Assembly (NCBI GenBank): GCA_016703425.1
Contig: JADJCA010000008.1
Span: 62,001-126,000, forward strand
DNA length: 64,000 nucleotides
From: Myxococcales bacterium
Lineage (GTDB): Bacteria > Myxococcota_A > Polyangia > Polyangiales > Polyangiaceae
Direction of reading: 5' to 3'
Made by a program: the position numbers and the translations under genes. Shown here in pieces: positions 26,981-35,483 of the stretch. Numbering within the stretch: position 1 is the first letter of the stretch; every line of letters begins with the position of its first letter. The notes under the pieces are model-generated. The model saw only the letters and a list, made by a program, of their open reading frames with translations, was not told the DNA's origin and searched no databases.

Positions 26981-28636
26981 TCAGCGCGCGATTGGCACGA
27001 AGCGGCGCGCGGAGACGTTCCGCCCATCGGCCACGTGCACGATGGCGAGCTCTCCGCTTGTCGCGACGGCGAGCGACGCGTAGGTCCAAGAGCCCGTCGC
27101 CAAGAGGCCGAGGCTTCGCTCGGCGACTGTGCCCCGCGCGTCGATGCGAACCACCGACCCGCGAGCGTAGGCTGGGTCGTAGCTCACGTGCGCGCGCTTC
27201 TGCACGAACACGTTGCCCGTGCCGTCAACGGCGAGGTCCGGGAAGGGCGCCTGCGTGAGCGTGGGGTACGAGCCGAGCGCGATGGAACGGGCGACGCCGA
27301 CGTCGTCGAGCTCGACGTAGGTCGCCGCATAGTCGGCCAGCGATGAGCTCGTCGTATAGGCGTACGGCTGCAGCACGAGGTGCGTCGTGCCGTCGGCGCC
27401 ATGCGTATGGGTGAAGTGGGGCCGCCCTTGGGGAGCCGTAGACGCCAGCGAGGTCTTCGTCCACGGGTCGATGGCGTTCGTGCGACGGTAGCGCACGATG
27501 TCACCGAACTCGGCCGCGGCGACGACGTCCGCACCGCCGTCCTTGCGAACGTGCACCGCGAGATCGCGATAACCGGCCGACGAACGGCACAGGTCGATCT
27601 CCTCCAGAGAGCCAAAGGTGCCGTTGGCGGGGCGCGCCGCCAGGACAAGGCGGCAGCGAGAACCTGCGCCGCTCGCCGATTGAAGCGCCATCGCGAGGAA
27701 GGTCGTCCCCTGCCCGTTTCGCCCAATCGCGGTATTGAGAACGACATCGCGCGATCCGGGCCGCGGCCCCTGGTCGTCGCCAAAGATGGCCGGCGCGCCG
27801 GGGTAGCCGGCGGACGTGAACACAAGCTCCGGCTCGAGACCGACGGCGCGATCGTAGCGGACGCGGGTCGCGGAGGTTGCGCCCCGCGACGAGACGCCGC
27901 CGCCGTTGCCGCTCTGAACGGCTGTCCATGGGCCTTCGTGGATCGCATAGCTCGTGGCGCCGGTCGTGCGCGACCAGGAGGACTGGGCGTAGGCAACGCG
28001 AAGGGAGCCGCTCGTGTCAAAGGCGGCCTCCATGCCGCTGGCGATGGAATCGACGCGCTGGCTTTCGTCCCGCACCGTCACGCAGCGATCGAAGAAGCAC
28101 ATCGCGGCGCCGCCGCCACACTGCGCGTCTTCGGTACAGACCGCCGTGGAGTTGCTCGGAGAAGATGCATTGGCGAACGAGACGGCAAACGTGGCAGGCC
28201 GCGACTTCTCGTCGCGGAACGCGAGGTAGTACGTGCCGCCCTTCGTCACCGTCTTCGTGATGCGCGCGTTTCGGTCGGTGGCGCTGACGTCGCCGCTGCG
28301 ATCGAGGGTCTGGAAGGCTGAGCCGAGGAGCCACGCTCGCGGGTCGCCATCTTGCGATTCCACCCGAAGGTCCACAAGCTGGCCGGCCGACAGGTTCATC
28401 GCGAAGGCGCGGTACACGCGCGTACCGTCGTGCGAGACGCTCTTGGTCTCGCCGGGGGCGAGCGTACCGACGATCTCGGCGCTCATGAGCGCGCGCAGAT
28501 CGTCTTCGGATGTGGCGCTGGACGCGTCGGCATCGGCGGACGCGCAACCGACGACGAGAGCGCCTCCAGCAAGGCAGAGCGTGAGTGCCGTGAGGTGAGA
28601 GAAGAAACGAGATTGCGAGATGGCGAGTGTGCGCAT
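26981..28636 (-). CDS. propeller-type lipoprotein with N-terminal pre-peptidase-like domain
   Basis: The ATG at 28636 (GAGGA upstream) gives 551 residues and a lipoprotein signal (LTLCLAGGALVVGC, Cys about 31) with acidic SATSEDDL linker. Residues about 50-160 resemble a bacterial pre-peptidase C-terminal type beta-sandwich (TLAPGETKSVSHDGTRVYRA, LSAGQLVDLRVES, TYYLAFRDEKS). A Cys-rich stretch follows (CTEDAQCGG, MCFFDRCV), then a long propeller-like region with repeated strands to the C-terminus. No catalytic residues identified. It lies 243 bp upstream of the other propeller lipoprotein gene on the same strand, so the two could share regulation. Confidence 0.78.
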   Translation of the reverse strand: MRTLAISQSRFFSHLTALTLCLAGGALVVGCASADADASSATSEDDLRALMSAEIVGTLAPGETKSVSHDGTRVYRAFAMNLSAGQLVDLRVESQDGDPRAWLLGSAFQTLDRSGDVSATDRNARITKTVTKGGTYYLAFRDEKSRPATFAVSFANASSPSNSTAVCTEDAQCGGGAAMCFFDRCVTVRDESQRVDSIASGMEAAFDTSGSLRVAYAQSSWSRTTGATSYAIHEGPWTAVQSGNGGGVSSRGATSATRVRYDRAVGLEPELVFTSAGYPGAPAIFGDDQGPRPGSRDVVLNTAIGRNGQGTTFLAMALQSASGAGSRCRLVLAARPANGTFGSLEEIDLCRSSAGYRDLAVHVRKDGGADVVAAAEFGDIVRYRRTNAIDPWTKTSLASTAPQGRPHFTHTHGADGTTHLVLQPYAYTTSSSLADYAATYVELDDVGVARSIALGSYPTLTQAPFPDLAVDGTGNVFVQKRAHVSYDPAYARGSVVRIDARGTVAERSLGLLATGSWTYASLAVATSGELAIVHVADGRNVSARRFVPIAR

Positions 28637-28810
28637 GAGGTCCTCTTCGCGGCTGACGTAACCGCACTGGCAGCTACGTGAAGACACGCGCCGTCTTCCT
28701 ATGCAACGACTCGTCGCGCGAATTTTCGTGCGGCGCGGCGATCATGGGGATCGACGAGCGCATGCGATCGCGGAGCACACCTCCACGGCGACGCAGGACT
28801 GAACGCGGCG

Positions 28811-29461
28811 CTATTGGACGCGGGAGACCTTGAAGGAGCCGCCCGTGACGCTGTGCTCCGCCTTCGCGAGGTCAACCAACGTGCCTGAGAAGGTTCCTTC
28901 GATCGCGTCGCCGACGTTGGCCGCCGCGCGCGTGACCTCGACGGAGCAGGTCCCCTTGTAGTTGTCGGCCACCCAGCCCACCGGCTTACCGGCTTCGTTG
29001 AAGCCGAAGTTCATCGAAGCCGCGCCGAGCGTGGCGCACGAGTGAGTCCCCACGGCGTTCTTCACCCCGAGGATGAAGCCTTTGTAGCTAGCGCTCGTCG
29101 TGAGCGCGTCGGTGCCCGCCCCGAGCTGTAGCGTGCCGACGGGGCCCGGTCGCGCGCCGACGTTAACCGTCGCGTTCACCTTCGTCCCGTCGACGTCGGC
29201 CACGATGAACCCGCTGCCTGCGTCCGCGACGGCCGCGTCGTTGGCGAGGGCAGCGTCGCCGGTGACAGAGGCGTCGGAGGCGGCGCCTGCGTCGGTGGTG
29301 GACGCCTCCCCGTCCTGCGTCGAGCCACCGTCGGCGCCCGGTGCGCTGAGCTCTCCCTCGGAGCACGCGGAGCACGCGGCACTGAGGATAGCGCCCGCCA
29401 GCAAGACCCCGGCGAGGTTCGAGTGCACGAGAGCGACACGGCGAGGACGGGCTTGCAGCAT
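28811..29461 (-). CDS. lipoprotein with Asp/Ala-rich linker and small beta domain
   Basis: A 216-residue precursor: signal to AILSAAC (lipid Cys about 30) with a second Cys two residues later, then about 50 residues of Asp/Ala/Gly/Ser linker. The C-terminal 130 residues form a compact beta-rich domain (GFIVADVDGTKVNATVNVG, YKGFILGVKN, GTFSGTLVDLAKAEHSVTGGSFKV) with one Cys pair (HSCATL, TCSVEV). This resembles small adhesin/inhibitor-like beta domains attached to lipoproteins in this group; no named family is certain. The end of the domain, GSFKVSRV, is at the exact C-terminus, so the gene appears intact. Confidence 0.75.
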   Translation of the reverse strand: MLQARPRRVALVHSNLAGVLLAGAILSAACSACSEGELSAPGADGGSTQDGEASTTDAGAASDASVTGDAALANDAAVADAGSGFIVADVDGTKVNATVNVGARPGPVGTLQLGAGTDALTTSASYKGFILGVKNAVGTHSCATLGAASMNFGFNEAGKPVGWVADNYKGTCSVEVTRAAANVGDAIEGTFSGTLVDLAKAEHSVTGGSFKVSRVQ

Positions 29462-29643
29462 GAACCCATAGTCTTACGACAACCACCCGCCGCCACGGAA
29501 GCCCCGACGGTCGACCCGCCTGCGCAGCGCGTGCCGCGTGACGCGTACGTCTTCGGCAAAGAAACGTCGCCGCGGCACTCCGCCGGGGTCTTCCGCTGAG
29601 TGGTTCGCGCCCCGGACAGTGTGCCGCCGGTTATCCTCGCCCG

Positions 29644-30021
29644 ATGCACGAGCCCGTTACGCTGAACATCCTGTATGCCATGCCGATTCCCGTCGGCCAT
29701 CGCGTCGAGGTGCACGTGTTCGCAGCCGCGGCGAGCATGTTCCAAGGTGTTGAGCCCGTGCCGAGTCAGCCCCTCGTCAGGGACCTCGAGACAGGGATCA
29801 TCTACGGCGCTGGCTGGCACTACGAGGACGTGTCCGTCTACGTGCCGCACCAGGTTCGGCCGCTCCCGCTGCACCCGCGCCGCGATCTGCAGGTGCCCTA
29901 TGCTCCGCTCGTGGGCCGCGTCCTCGCCTGCCGCATCGCGGCGATCGGCGCCGGAAAGGGCCAGTACCAACAGACGACGCTCGTCGTCGAACCGCTCCCG
30001 CCCGAGCAAGTGTACCGGTAG
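29644..30021 (+). CDS. hypothetical soluble protein
   Basis: A 125-residue protein from the ATG at 29644, without signal peptide or Cys-rich motif. It contains NILYAMPIPVGHRVEVHVFAA, IIYGAGWHYED and LACRIAAIGAGKGQYQQTTLVVEP, a strand-rich pattern consistent with a small beta barrel (for example OB- or PilZ-like), but this is only a fold guess. Tryptophan and tyrosine are clustered in the middle. It is followed by a strong hairpin that also serves the convergent DUF4397 gene. Confidence 0.65.
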   Translation: MHEPVTLNILYAMPIPVGHRVEVHVFAAAASMFQGVEPVPSQPLVRDLETGIIYGAGWHYEDVSVYVPHQVRPLPLHPRRDLQVPYAPLVGRVLACRIAAIGAGKGQYQQTTLVVEPLPPEQVYR

Positions 30022-30059
30022 CGTCCCCTTGCGCGCGACCGCAGGGTCCGACGGCTCAC

Positions 30060-30095
30060 TCCCCGCGCTCCTCCTTCGTGGGAGAAGCGCGGGGA
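30060..30095. terminator. bidirectional terminator-like hairpin between convergent genes
   Basis: TCCCCGCGCT (30060-30069) pairs perfectly with AGCGCGGGGA (30086-30095). After one mismatch, CTCC (30071-30074) pairs with GGAG (30081-30084), leaving a 6-base loop. It sits between the stops of the 29644-30021 (+) and 30107-31069 (-) genes. Neither side has a strong T-run, so termination strength is uncertain. Confidence 0.6.
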
Positions 30096-30106
30096 CTCGC
30101 GCTGCC

Positions 30107-31069
30107 TCAGAGCTTCGGCAAGACCGCGCAAGTGGCGTTGACGCCGGCGCCGGTCGCCTTGTCGTCACACACCAGGACGTCGACTTGTCCCGCTGACGCG
30201 GCACCGGCGGCGTCGATGGCGAACGCCGTTCGAATGCCCTGGTCGGGGAGGCCTGCGGCCTTGATGGCGTCGCTCGCCCAGACCGTGGCGCCGGTTGCCG
30301 ACGCCGCCGCGCCAAGGGTGATCTTGGTGTCGGCGGCTGCGATCGGCTTGTAGCCCTTCGTCGCCGCTAGAGCCGCGTCTGTCTCGCTGTACGCGACCGA
30401 GCTGAAGAGAGCCGCCGACAGGTTTGCGCCGGACGCAGCGCCGACAAAGACAGGGATGTTCGTCGTGGGCGCTGCGTGCACGAAGCGGAGGTGGGTGTTG
30501 CCGGCAGCCGGCGCCGCGAGCAGATCGAAGAACGGCTTGACCGTGAAGGCCGTGGCCGACGCATCACTCCCGAGCTTGCCGATGGCGGCTGCCGTCGCGT
30601 AGTCACCGGCGGCGAGCGCCGGCAAGGTGATGTCGGGCAGCCCTGCGAGAGAGGTCGCGCAGTTGGTGGCCGAGTCGGCCACGAGCCTCGCCTTGTACGT
30701 GCCGGCGGGGACCTCGAGGTAGGTCGTGACCTGCTTGAAGGTCAGGGCCGGCGTCGCGGGAACGTCGGTCGCGGAGAAGGTTGCACTCGACGCGGTGACG
30801 CAGACCTTCACCGCGGGCGCGTTCGGCGAGAGATGCGCGACACGGACGAACGCCTTCGGGGCCGCGGCGTCGGTGCCGGAATCGGCGGCCGTCGAGGCGT
30901 CACTTCCGCCGGAGCCGCTGTCGGTGCCCGTGCTTGTCTCACTCGAGCTTCCGGCGTCTCCCCCTCCGCTCGTAGACGGCGAAGCCGGGTCGTCATCGCT
31001 GCAGGCAGCGAGCGGTACGCCCATGGAGGTCAGGCCAACAACGAGCAGCGCGAAGCGATTCGAGGTCAT
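30107..31069 (-). CDS. DUF4397 lipoprotein
   Basis: The ATG at 31069 has AAGGAG upstream; the 320-residue product starts with a lipoprotein signal (MTSNRFALLVVGLTSMGVPLAAC, Cys at 23) and a long Ser/Gly/Asp/Thr linker. The mature protein has two DUF4397-type repeats: AFVRVAHLSPNAPAVKVCV with YLEVPAGTYKARLV, and NTHLRFVHAAPTTNIPVFV. DUF4397 domains are beta-sandwiches common in secreted and anchored proteins, with no known reaction. Four Cys residues, two per repeat-like unit, may be paired. The gene stands alone, convergent with the 29644 gene across a hairpin. Confidence 0.88.
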   Translation of the reverse strand: MTSNRFALLVVGLTSMGVPLAACSDDDPASPSTSGGGDAGSSSETSTGTDSGSGGSDASTAADSGTDAAAPKAFVRVAHLSPNAPAVKVCVTASSATFSATDVPATPALTFKQVTTYLEVPAGTYKARLVADSATNCATSLAGLPDITLPALAAGDYATAAAIGKLGSDASATAFTVKPFFDLLAAPAAGNTHLRFVHAAPTTNIPVFVGAASGANLSAALFSSVAYSETDAALAATKGYKPIAAADTKITLGAAASATGATVWASDAIKAAGLPDQGIRTAFAIDAAGAASAGQVDVLVCDDKATGAGVNATCAVLPKL

Positions 31070-31214
31070 AAGGGATTCTCCTTGCCGCGGGTGAGTGTCG
31101 CGGCGAGGCAACTATGGGGACCCCGTAGGAAGGCGCGTGCGAATGAGCGGACGCGACCGCCTGTGAGCGATTCTGGGCGGCGGCGCCTCTCTCATGGCGC
31201 GAGCGGCGGTCTTG

Positions 31215-31766
31215 CTACGTGGTGCGGACTCGCTTCGCCGAAGGCCGCTTCGCCGCCCCCTTCGCCTCCACGGCCTTCGCCACCTTCACGGCCTTCGCTG
31301 GCTTCACGGCCTTCGCGGGCTTCACGGCCTTCGCGGGCTTCGCCTCCGTGGCGCCGGAGCCTTGCCGCAACTTCGCGACCGCGCCCTTCACGAAAGCCAG
31401 CAGCGCAGCCTCGTCAACGTTGGCCAACGACTTCACGTAGAAGCAGCCTTTCGCGACTTCGACCTTCCCGAGCTTCTTCACCGCCGCAACATCGAGAGGG
31501 GCCCCCGACGACACGTAGAGGGCCGTCTTGCCCTTGCGGGGTGAGAAGCCCGTTTCAAACCAATCGTTCTCCTTGCCCGATGCGTTCCTGTACGTCCGCT
31601 TTCCGAAACCCACGATGGCGCTGCCCCACATGGAGCCCTTGTCTCCAGTGACCTTCGCCATCAGAGCGCGAAGCCGAAGCGCATCGGCGCGCTGCTTGTC
31701 GTCTGCGATGGCGCCGAGAAATTCGTCGACGCTTGTGGATTCCTTCTTGGTCTTGAGTTCGGCCAT
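31215..31766 (-). CDS. DUF1801 (YdhG-like) protein with histone-like Lys/Ala tail
   Basis: A 183-residue soluble protein. Residues 1-135 match the DUF1801 fold: STSVDEFLGAI, MWGSAIVGFG, TALYVSSGAP and CFYVKSLANVDEAAL. The C-terminal 45 residues are a basic AKPAKAVKPAKAV-type repeat resembling the tails of histone H1 and bacterial HU-tail proteins. The tail is encoded by 18-bp tandem repeats at 31267-31338. DUF1801 proteins have no established reaction; a DNA-binding tail on this domain is unusual and may target it to the nucleoid, which is inference. Confidence 0.85.
   Translation of the reverse strand: MAELKTKKESTSVDEFLGAIADDKQRADALRLRALMAKVTGDKGSMWGSAIVGFGKRTYRNASGKENDWFETGFSPRKGKTALYVSSGAPLDVAAVKKLGKVEVAKGCFYVKSLANVDEAALLAFVKGAVAKLRQGSGATEAKPAKAVKPAKAVKPAKAVKVAKAVEAKGAAKRPSAKRVRTT
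31267..31338. repeat. four 18-bp tandem repeats encoding a Lys/Ala/Pro tail
   Basis: TTCACGGCCTTCGCGGGC repeats at 31303-31320 and 31321-31338 exactly, with a one-base variant at 31285-31302 and a more diverged copy at 31267-31284. On the minus strand they encode the AKAVKP units of the DUF1801 protein tail. An 18-bp unit keeps the frame when copy number changes. Confidence 0.92.
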
Positions 31767-31847
31767 GGATGACTCCTGTCGGGTGCGCGCGTGGCACGCG
31801 AGCCAGCGTAACCAAGCCGGCTCGCGAACGTGAGCCCGTGGCGGCGC

Positions 31848-32228
31848 TCATCCCCCCATCGACGGCGTGTACGACTTGCCGGGCGTCCCGCCTAGCGCGA
31901 GCAGCGTCGCCGCTTCATCTTTCGTCACGAACTTTCTCCGGAGCGGAGGCGCGACGCGGATGAAGTCACCGGTGCGAAAGGTGCGCGAAGCGCCCTCGGC
32001 CTCTAGGACAAGGCTCCCGCTCAGCACCAGGTAGACCTCTTCTTGCCCGTCCTTGGCGTGGTCGTGCTCAGGGTAGCCGGTGCAATGAGCGTCCAGCTCG
32101 AGCACGTTCATCCCCCAAGACGTGACACCGAGGGCTTCGCGCACGGGGCGGAAGCGAATCCCCGGAATCGCGTGCGGTCCCGCGTAGGGGGCGATGTCGG
32201 AAATGTTCTTGGCGATGACTTTTTCCAT
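31848..32228 (-). CDS. cupin-domain protein
   Basis: A 126-residue single-domain cupin from the ATG at 32228 (AAGGAG 8 bases upstream). Cupin motif 1 is visible as EHDHAKDGQEEVYLVLSG and motif 2 as FRTGDFIRVAP. Possible metal ligands are the His and Glu residues of EHDH and EEVY; the motif-2 His is replaced (RVAPPLRRKF), so metal binding is not certain. A small-molecule sensing or isomerase role is possible. It is divergent from an AraC-type regulator with only 32 bp between starts, a common regulator-target arrangement. Confidence 0.9.
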   Translation of the reverse strand: MEKVIAKNISDIAPYAGPHAIPGIRFRPVREALGVTSWGMNVLELDAHCTGYPEHDHAKDGQEEVYLVLSGSLVLEAEGASRTFRTGDFIRVAPPLRRKFVTKDEAATLLALGGTPGKSYTPSMGG

Positions 32229-32260
32229 GAAGAAGCTCCTTCTTTGACGATGATGTAGCC

Positions 32261-33115
32261 ATGGGGCGAAGGGCGCCGCTTGTAGAAACGCGACCAAGCC
32301 CCGGCGAACGCACCCGCGGGCTCTTGTCGGACCGCGCTAGCGGGCAGCGTGTCGAAGCCTGCACGCACGCGCCCGACGCGGATCTTCGCGACGTGGTGCA
32401 AGACTTCTGGACGGGTCGCTGGGACCTTCGTGGACAGCCGCCCCACACAAGCGTGCTCCTCGGCGATCCGTCCCTTCACATTGTCTTCGAAGCCGGCGGC
32501 GCGCACGGCGGCAGCCGCATCGTCGGCGTGTGGACTCGCGTATGGCGGCGCGTCTTGGAAGACCAGGGCCTCGTTCGTGGCGTGAAGCTCCGGCCCGGGG
32601 CCGCGCGCGTGTTCCTCCCGACCGCTGCGACGGTGTTCACGAACCGCATCGTCCCCCTTCGCGACGTCTTTGGTGACGAGGTCCTCGCCTTGGAGGACGC
32701 CGTCCTACGGCCCGGTGGAGATCAAGAGGCGTTCGCAGCGTTCGCCGACTGGCTGCGCAAAAAGAGGCGCCTCGCACCGGACAACGAACCGAGCCTGGCG
32801 ATCGCGCTCGTGGCTCGAGTTGTCGCCGACAGCGAGATCACGACGGTCGAACGGCTCGCGCAGGTCGCCGGCGTGCACCGCCGAATCCTCCAGCGGCTCT
32901 TCCGTGAGCACGTCGGCGCCACGCCGAAGCAGGTGATTCGCCGGAACCGTCTGCAGGAAATTGCGAAGCGCATGGAACAGGGTCTCGCGCCCTCGCTGGC
33001 GGCCCTCGCCGCGGACCTGGGCTACGCCGACCAGGCCCACCTTGCGCGCGACTTCAAGAGCGTGGTGGGCTCGAGTCCCAGCGCCTTCGCGGCGCGTTTT
33101 GCGAAACCCGCGTGA
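32261..33115 (+). CDS. AraC-family transcriptional regulator
   Basis: A 284-residue regulator. The N-terminal part (LRDVVQDFWTGRWDL, HTSVLLGDPSLHIVFE, VWTRVWRR) resembles the DUF6597 sensor domain of AraC proteins. The C-terminal AraC HTH pair spans about 190-280: TTVERLAQVAGVHRRILQRLFREHVG, then ALAADLGYADQAHLARDFKSVVGSSPSAF. No membrane segment. The start is uncertain: the ATG at 32261 leaves only 32 bp to the divergent cupin gene, and an internal start near the sensor domain would leave room for two promoters. It probably regulates the cupin gene and/or itself. Confidence 0.9.
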   Translation: MGRRAPLVETRPSPGERTRGLLSDRASGQRVEACTHAPDADLRDVVQDFWTGRWDLRGQPPHTSVLLGDPSLHIVFEAGGAHGGSRIVGVWTRVWRRVLEDQGLVRGVKLRPGAARVFLPTAATVFTNRIVPLRDVFGDEVLALEDAVLRPGGDQEAFAAFADWLRKKRRLAPDNEPSLAIALVARVVADSEITTVERLAQVAGVHRRILQRLFREHVGATPKQVIRRNRLQEIAKRMEQGLAPSLAALAADLGYADQAHLARDFKSVVGSSPSAFAARFAKPA

Positions 33116-33118
33116 GAC

Positions 33119-33958
33119 TCACCGCGGCAAGTTCACCGTGAGCGAGGTCTCTTCGCCGAGGTTTCCAGCGATGTCGATGGCCTGCACCGAGATCTTCACG
33201 CGTTCGGGCCGCTCGGGGAGCGCGATGGCGCTGTACGCGCAAGGCGGGAGGCTACCGCCCAACGTCAGCTGCGTCGGTCCCCCGCCGGCCGCGACGGGAA
33301 TGATCACATTCCCACCGGGGAACGTGCCGTTCATCGTGTGAATGCGAAGAGCGACGAAGGGCGACGGCCCGTCGACGGGCGCGTCGACCTCGAGGGTCAC
33401 GAAGGGACCGTCGAGCGCGAGGCCGTCAGGCAGCGTAACGACGCCGCCCTTGCCGCGCGCCAGCTTCCGTGGCGCCGCGCCGCGCACCTCCACGACCCGC
33501 ACGCGCTTGGACCACGACGGCGGCGTTTGATCGATCTCGGCATTCGTTCGGAAGGTCCCCAGGATGCGGCCGGTCTCCCCGCGCACGAGCCAGACCTCGT
33601 AGCGCGTGTTCGCGTCGAGGGGCTCGAAGCCACGAACGCTGAGGACCCGATCCTCCTGACCGGTCGTGTGATCGATGCGCGTCTTCACGTCCTTTCCCGT
33701 CGTCGCGGAGCGGAGCACGAGCGCGTATTGGCCTTCGGGCTCAGGGCACCGCTTGGCGCTCGTCGCGCGGCACGTGCCGGTGAGCTCCCAGGTCGTTGGG
33801 AGCGTAAGCCACACGCGCGCGTTTCTCGGGACGACCCCCGAGGGCCCCGGCACGAACGTGTACTCGACGGCGCCGCAGGTGGACGCTTCGATGGATCGCG
33901 GGGTGGCGACCGCGGCCAAGAAGAGCACCCCGGCGCCCAAGTTGCGGAACGCGGACAT
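33119..33958 (-). CDS. secreted Ig-like/fibronectin-like protein
   Basis: From the ATG at 33958 the product has 279 residues with a signal peptide (MSAFRNLGAGVLFLAAVATPRSIEA). The mature part has an early Cys pair (STCGAVEY, GTCRATSAKRC) and an Ig/Big-type beta sandwich (PEGQYALVLRS, FEPLDANTRYEVWLVR, LGTFRTN, about 65-150), followed by a second beta-rich half with PVDGPSPFVALRIHTM and LPERPERVKISVQAIDIAGN. No active-site motif. The stop is 3 bp from the stop of the convergent AraC gene. Confidence 0.78.
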   Translation of the reverse strand: MSAFRNLGAGVLFLAAVATPRSIEASTCGAVEYTFVPGPSGVVPRNARVWLTLPTTWELTGTCRATSAKRCPEPEGQYALVLRSATTGKDVKTRIDHTTGQEDRVLSVRGFEPLDANTRYEVWLVRGETGRILGTFRTNAEIDQTPPSWSKRVRVVEVRGAAPRKLARGKGGVVTLPDGLALDGPFVTLEVDAPVDGPSPFVALRIHTMNGTFPGGNVIIPVAAGGGPTQLTLGGSLPPCAYSAIALPERPERVKISVQAIDIAGNLGEETSLTVNLPR

Positions 33959-33999
33959 GGAGAGGCCATGGTACTCGCAGACCACGACGCGTCGTTCGA

Positions 34000-34311
34000 C
34001 TACCGCCCGATCGAGCCGGGGAGCACGATCGTGGGGCAGTCGTAGTCGCAGTGAAGATGCCCCTCCTTGTCGCAATACTGCTTCACCAAGCGGCAGACTT
34101 CGCCGGCCGTCGAGGTCGGGGAACAGGCCCCGCACACGAGGCCGCCGCGGTTGATCGCTTGCGCGTTGACGGTGGCCTCTGGCTGCTCGGGCGTCACCTC
34201 CGTCTCGCCGCCGTCATCCACGGCGGCGCCGCAAGCGATGGCGCCGAGGGCGAGAGATGCGAAGAGCGAGGTGCGCGCGACGAAACGAAGTTGAGCGTTG
34301 CGGAGGAGCAT
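34000..34311 (-). CDS. small Cys-rich lipoprotein
   Basis: The ATG at 34311 gives 103 residues with lipoprotein signal ending LGAIAC (Cys about 25). After an acidic linker (DDGGETEVTPEQPE) a small Cys-rich domain follows: LVCGACSPT, GEVCRLVKQYCDKEGHLHCDYDCPT, eight cysteines in about 45 residues. Such spacing suggests a disulfide-stabilised mini-domain. It is upstream of the 33119-33958 gene on the same strand with 41 bp between them, so the two are probably co-transcribed. Confidence 0.75.
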   Translation of the reverse strand: MLLRNAQLRFVARTSLFASLALGAIACGAAVDDGGETEVTPEQPEATVNAQAINRGGLVCGACSPTSTAGEVCRLVKQYCDKEGHLHCDYDCPTIVLPGSIGR

Positions 34312-34687
34312 GGTGGCCTTCCCTTTCGTAGGCCACGGTCGCAAGGACGATGCCGCCGTTGACGACCGCGAAGACAGCCGCAAAACCCGTCGACCGCCGT
34401 GAGCGGGCGCGCCCGCGACGCGCGCGCGCTCAGCGTTCGTACCGGCCGGTGAGGTCAGACGACGGGGTGCCGCCTGCGCGCGTGCGCTTCCGCGTGCCTC
34501 TTCTTGCCAACAGCAGCGAAGAAGGCCCCCCTTGTGGCAAGGCGTTTCCTGCGATCGGCGAGAGCATAGTGTGATCTTCCATGGTTTCGCGCGTTAGCAC
34601 GCGCCTTGCTCCACTCGTTCTCGTACGCCGATTCGACGGAAGAGCGCCGCGAGAGGCGCCTCGAATGGGCGATGGAGAACGACGCCC
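34312..34687. other. intergenic region with palindrome and sigma54-like site
   Basis: 376 bp without a convincing gene. It has a perfect 14-bp palindrome GCGGGCGCGCCCGC (34403-34416), a small inverted repeat GCGCGT/ACGCGC around TAGC (34589-34604), and a sigma54-like element at 34595-34610. It must hold divergent promoters for the 34000-34311 lipoprotein and the 34688-36188 genes. Confidence 0.4.
34595..34610 (+). promoter_or_regulatory. candidate sigma54 (-24/-12) promoter
   Basis: TAGCAC, five bases, then TTGCT matches the TGGCAC-N5-TTGCW consensus except for A instead of the first G of the -24 GG. It points toward the gene starting at 34688, 77 bp away. The mismatch is at an important position, so this is a candidate only, though three sigma54 activators lie in this window. 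Confidence 0.3.
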
Positions 34688-35440
34688 ATGTGCAGCGGCA
34701 TCTACCTTTTGTGCTTCCTCGGCGTCTTCGGCTCGCCGCCACCGCCGGGCGCACCTCCGAGTTGCGCCCCGACCTCGAGCGACAGCAGCCCCGACGCGCG
34801 CACGCCCAAGCTGCGACTCGGCCACTACTCGAGCGGTGACGGCACCGTAGGCTTCGTCTTCGATCGACGAGGAGAGCCGAAGCTGCGCGTCGACGGCACG
34901 CCGGAGGTGATCGTGCTTCGGGCGCGGGTCGCGTCGTCAAGCGTCACGGCGTTCATCGACGACGACGAGCGCACCTGGGCAGAGGGTGACGCCTGGGGAC
35001 GCGTTCGCTTCCTCGCGCCGGGGCGAGACCCGGTTCTGGTGACGCGCGACGCCGACGCCGCTCCCCTGCCCGACGCGCCGCAGCCGGCCCTCGCGTCACG
35101 CCTGCACCTTGCGGCGTGGAGCGCGTCGGTAGAGGCCCGGTCGGGGGCGAAGGTGCTCTTCGAACTGGACGTCGCGTCGCTCGGCGGCGACGACGCGGCC
35201 CACCGCAACGTCACGCGCCAAGTGAGGCGTCTCGAAGAAGCGTTCGCGCGCATCGCAAGTGACGACCTCGGAAGGAAGGCGCTCACGAAGGTGAAGCTCG
35301 TTCGGCTCCGGAGCAGCGCAGCCGAAAAGCCAGCGCGCGCGATCTTCGCCGACGGCACCTTGACCCTCGAGGCGCCCTACGCGGCGTCGCGCGGCGTCGC
35401 GACCACCGATCTCGTTCGCCAACTAAGCCAGTCACTCTGA
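34688..35440 (+). CDS. hypothetical secreted protein, paralogue of the 35484 gene
   Basis: A 250-residue product beginning MCSGIYLLCFLGVFGS, a short hydrophobic start that may be a signal or anchor, then a Pro/Ser linker. The C-terminal half (RRLEEAFARIASDDLGRKALTKVKLVRLRSS..., then FADGTLTLEAPY and TTDLVRQLSQSL) parallels the C-terminal half of the next gene's product in order and spacing. No catalytic motif. A possible sigma54-like promoter lies 77 bp upstream. Start choice is uncertain since the ribosome-binding site is weak. Confidence 0.68.
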   Translation: MCSGIYLLCFLGVFGSPPPPGAPPSCAPTSSDSSPDARTPKLRLGHYSSGDGTVGFVFDRRGEPKLRVDGTPEVIVLRARVASSSVTAFIDDDERTWAEGDAWGRVRFLAPGRDPVLVTRDADAAPLPDAPQPALASRLHLAAWSASVEARSGAKVLFELDVASLGGDDAAHRNVTRQVRRLEEAFARIASDDLGRKALTKVKLVRLRSSAAEKPARAIFADGTLTLEAPYAASRGVATTDLVRQLSQSL

Positions 35441-35483
35441 TTTTCGAGATTCGAATGCTGTTCAGAAACCAAGGAGACCTCCC

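Noticed and set aside
34403..34416. Perfect palindrome GCGGGCGCGCCCGC as an operator
   Set aside because: Such GC-only palindromes are frequent by chance in this DNA and no second copy was noticed near related genes; listed only in the intergenic description.
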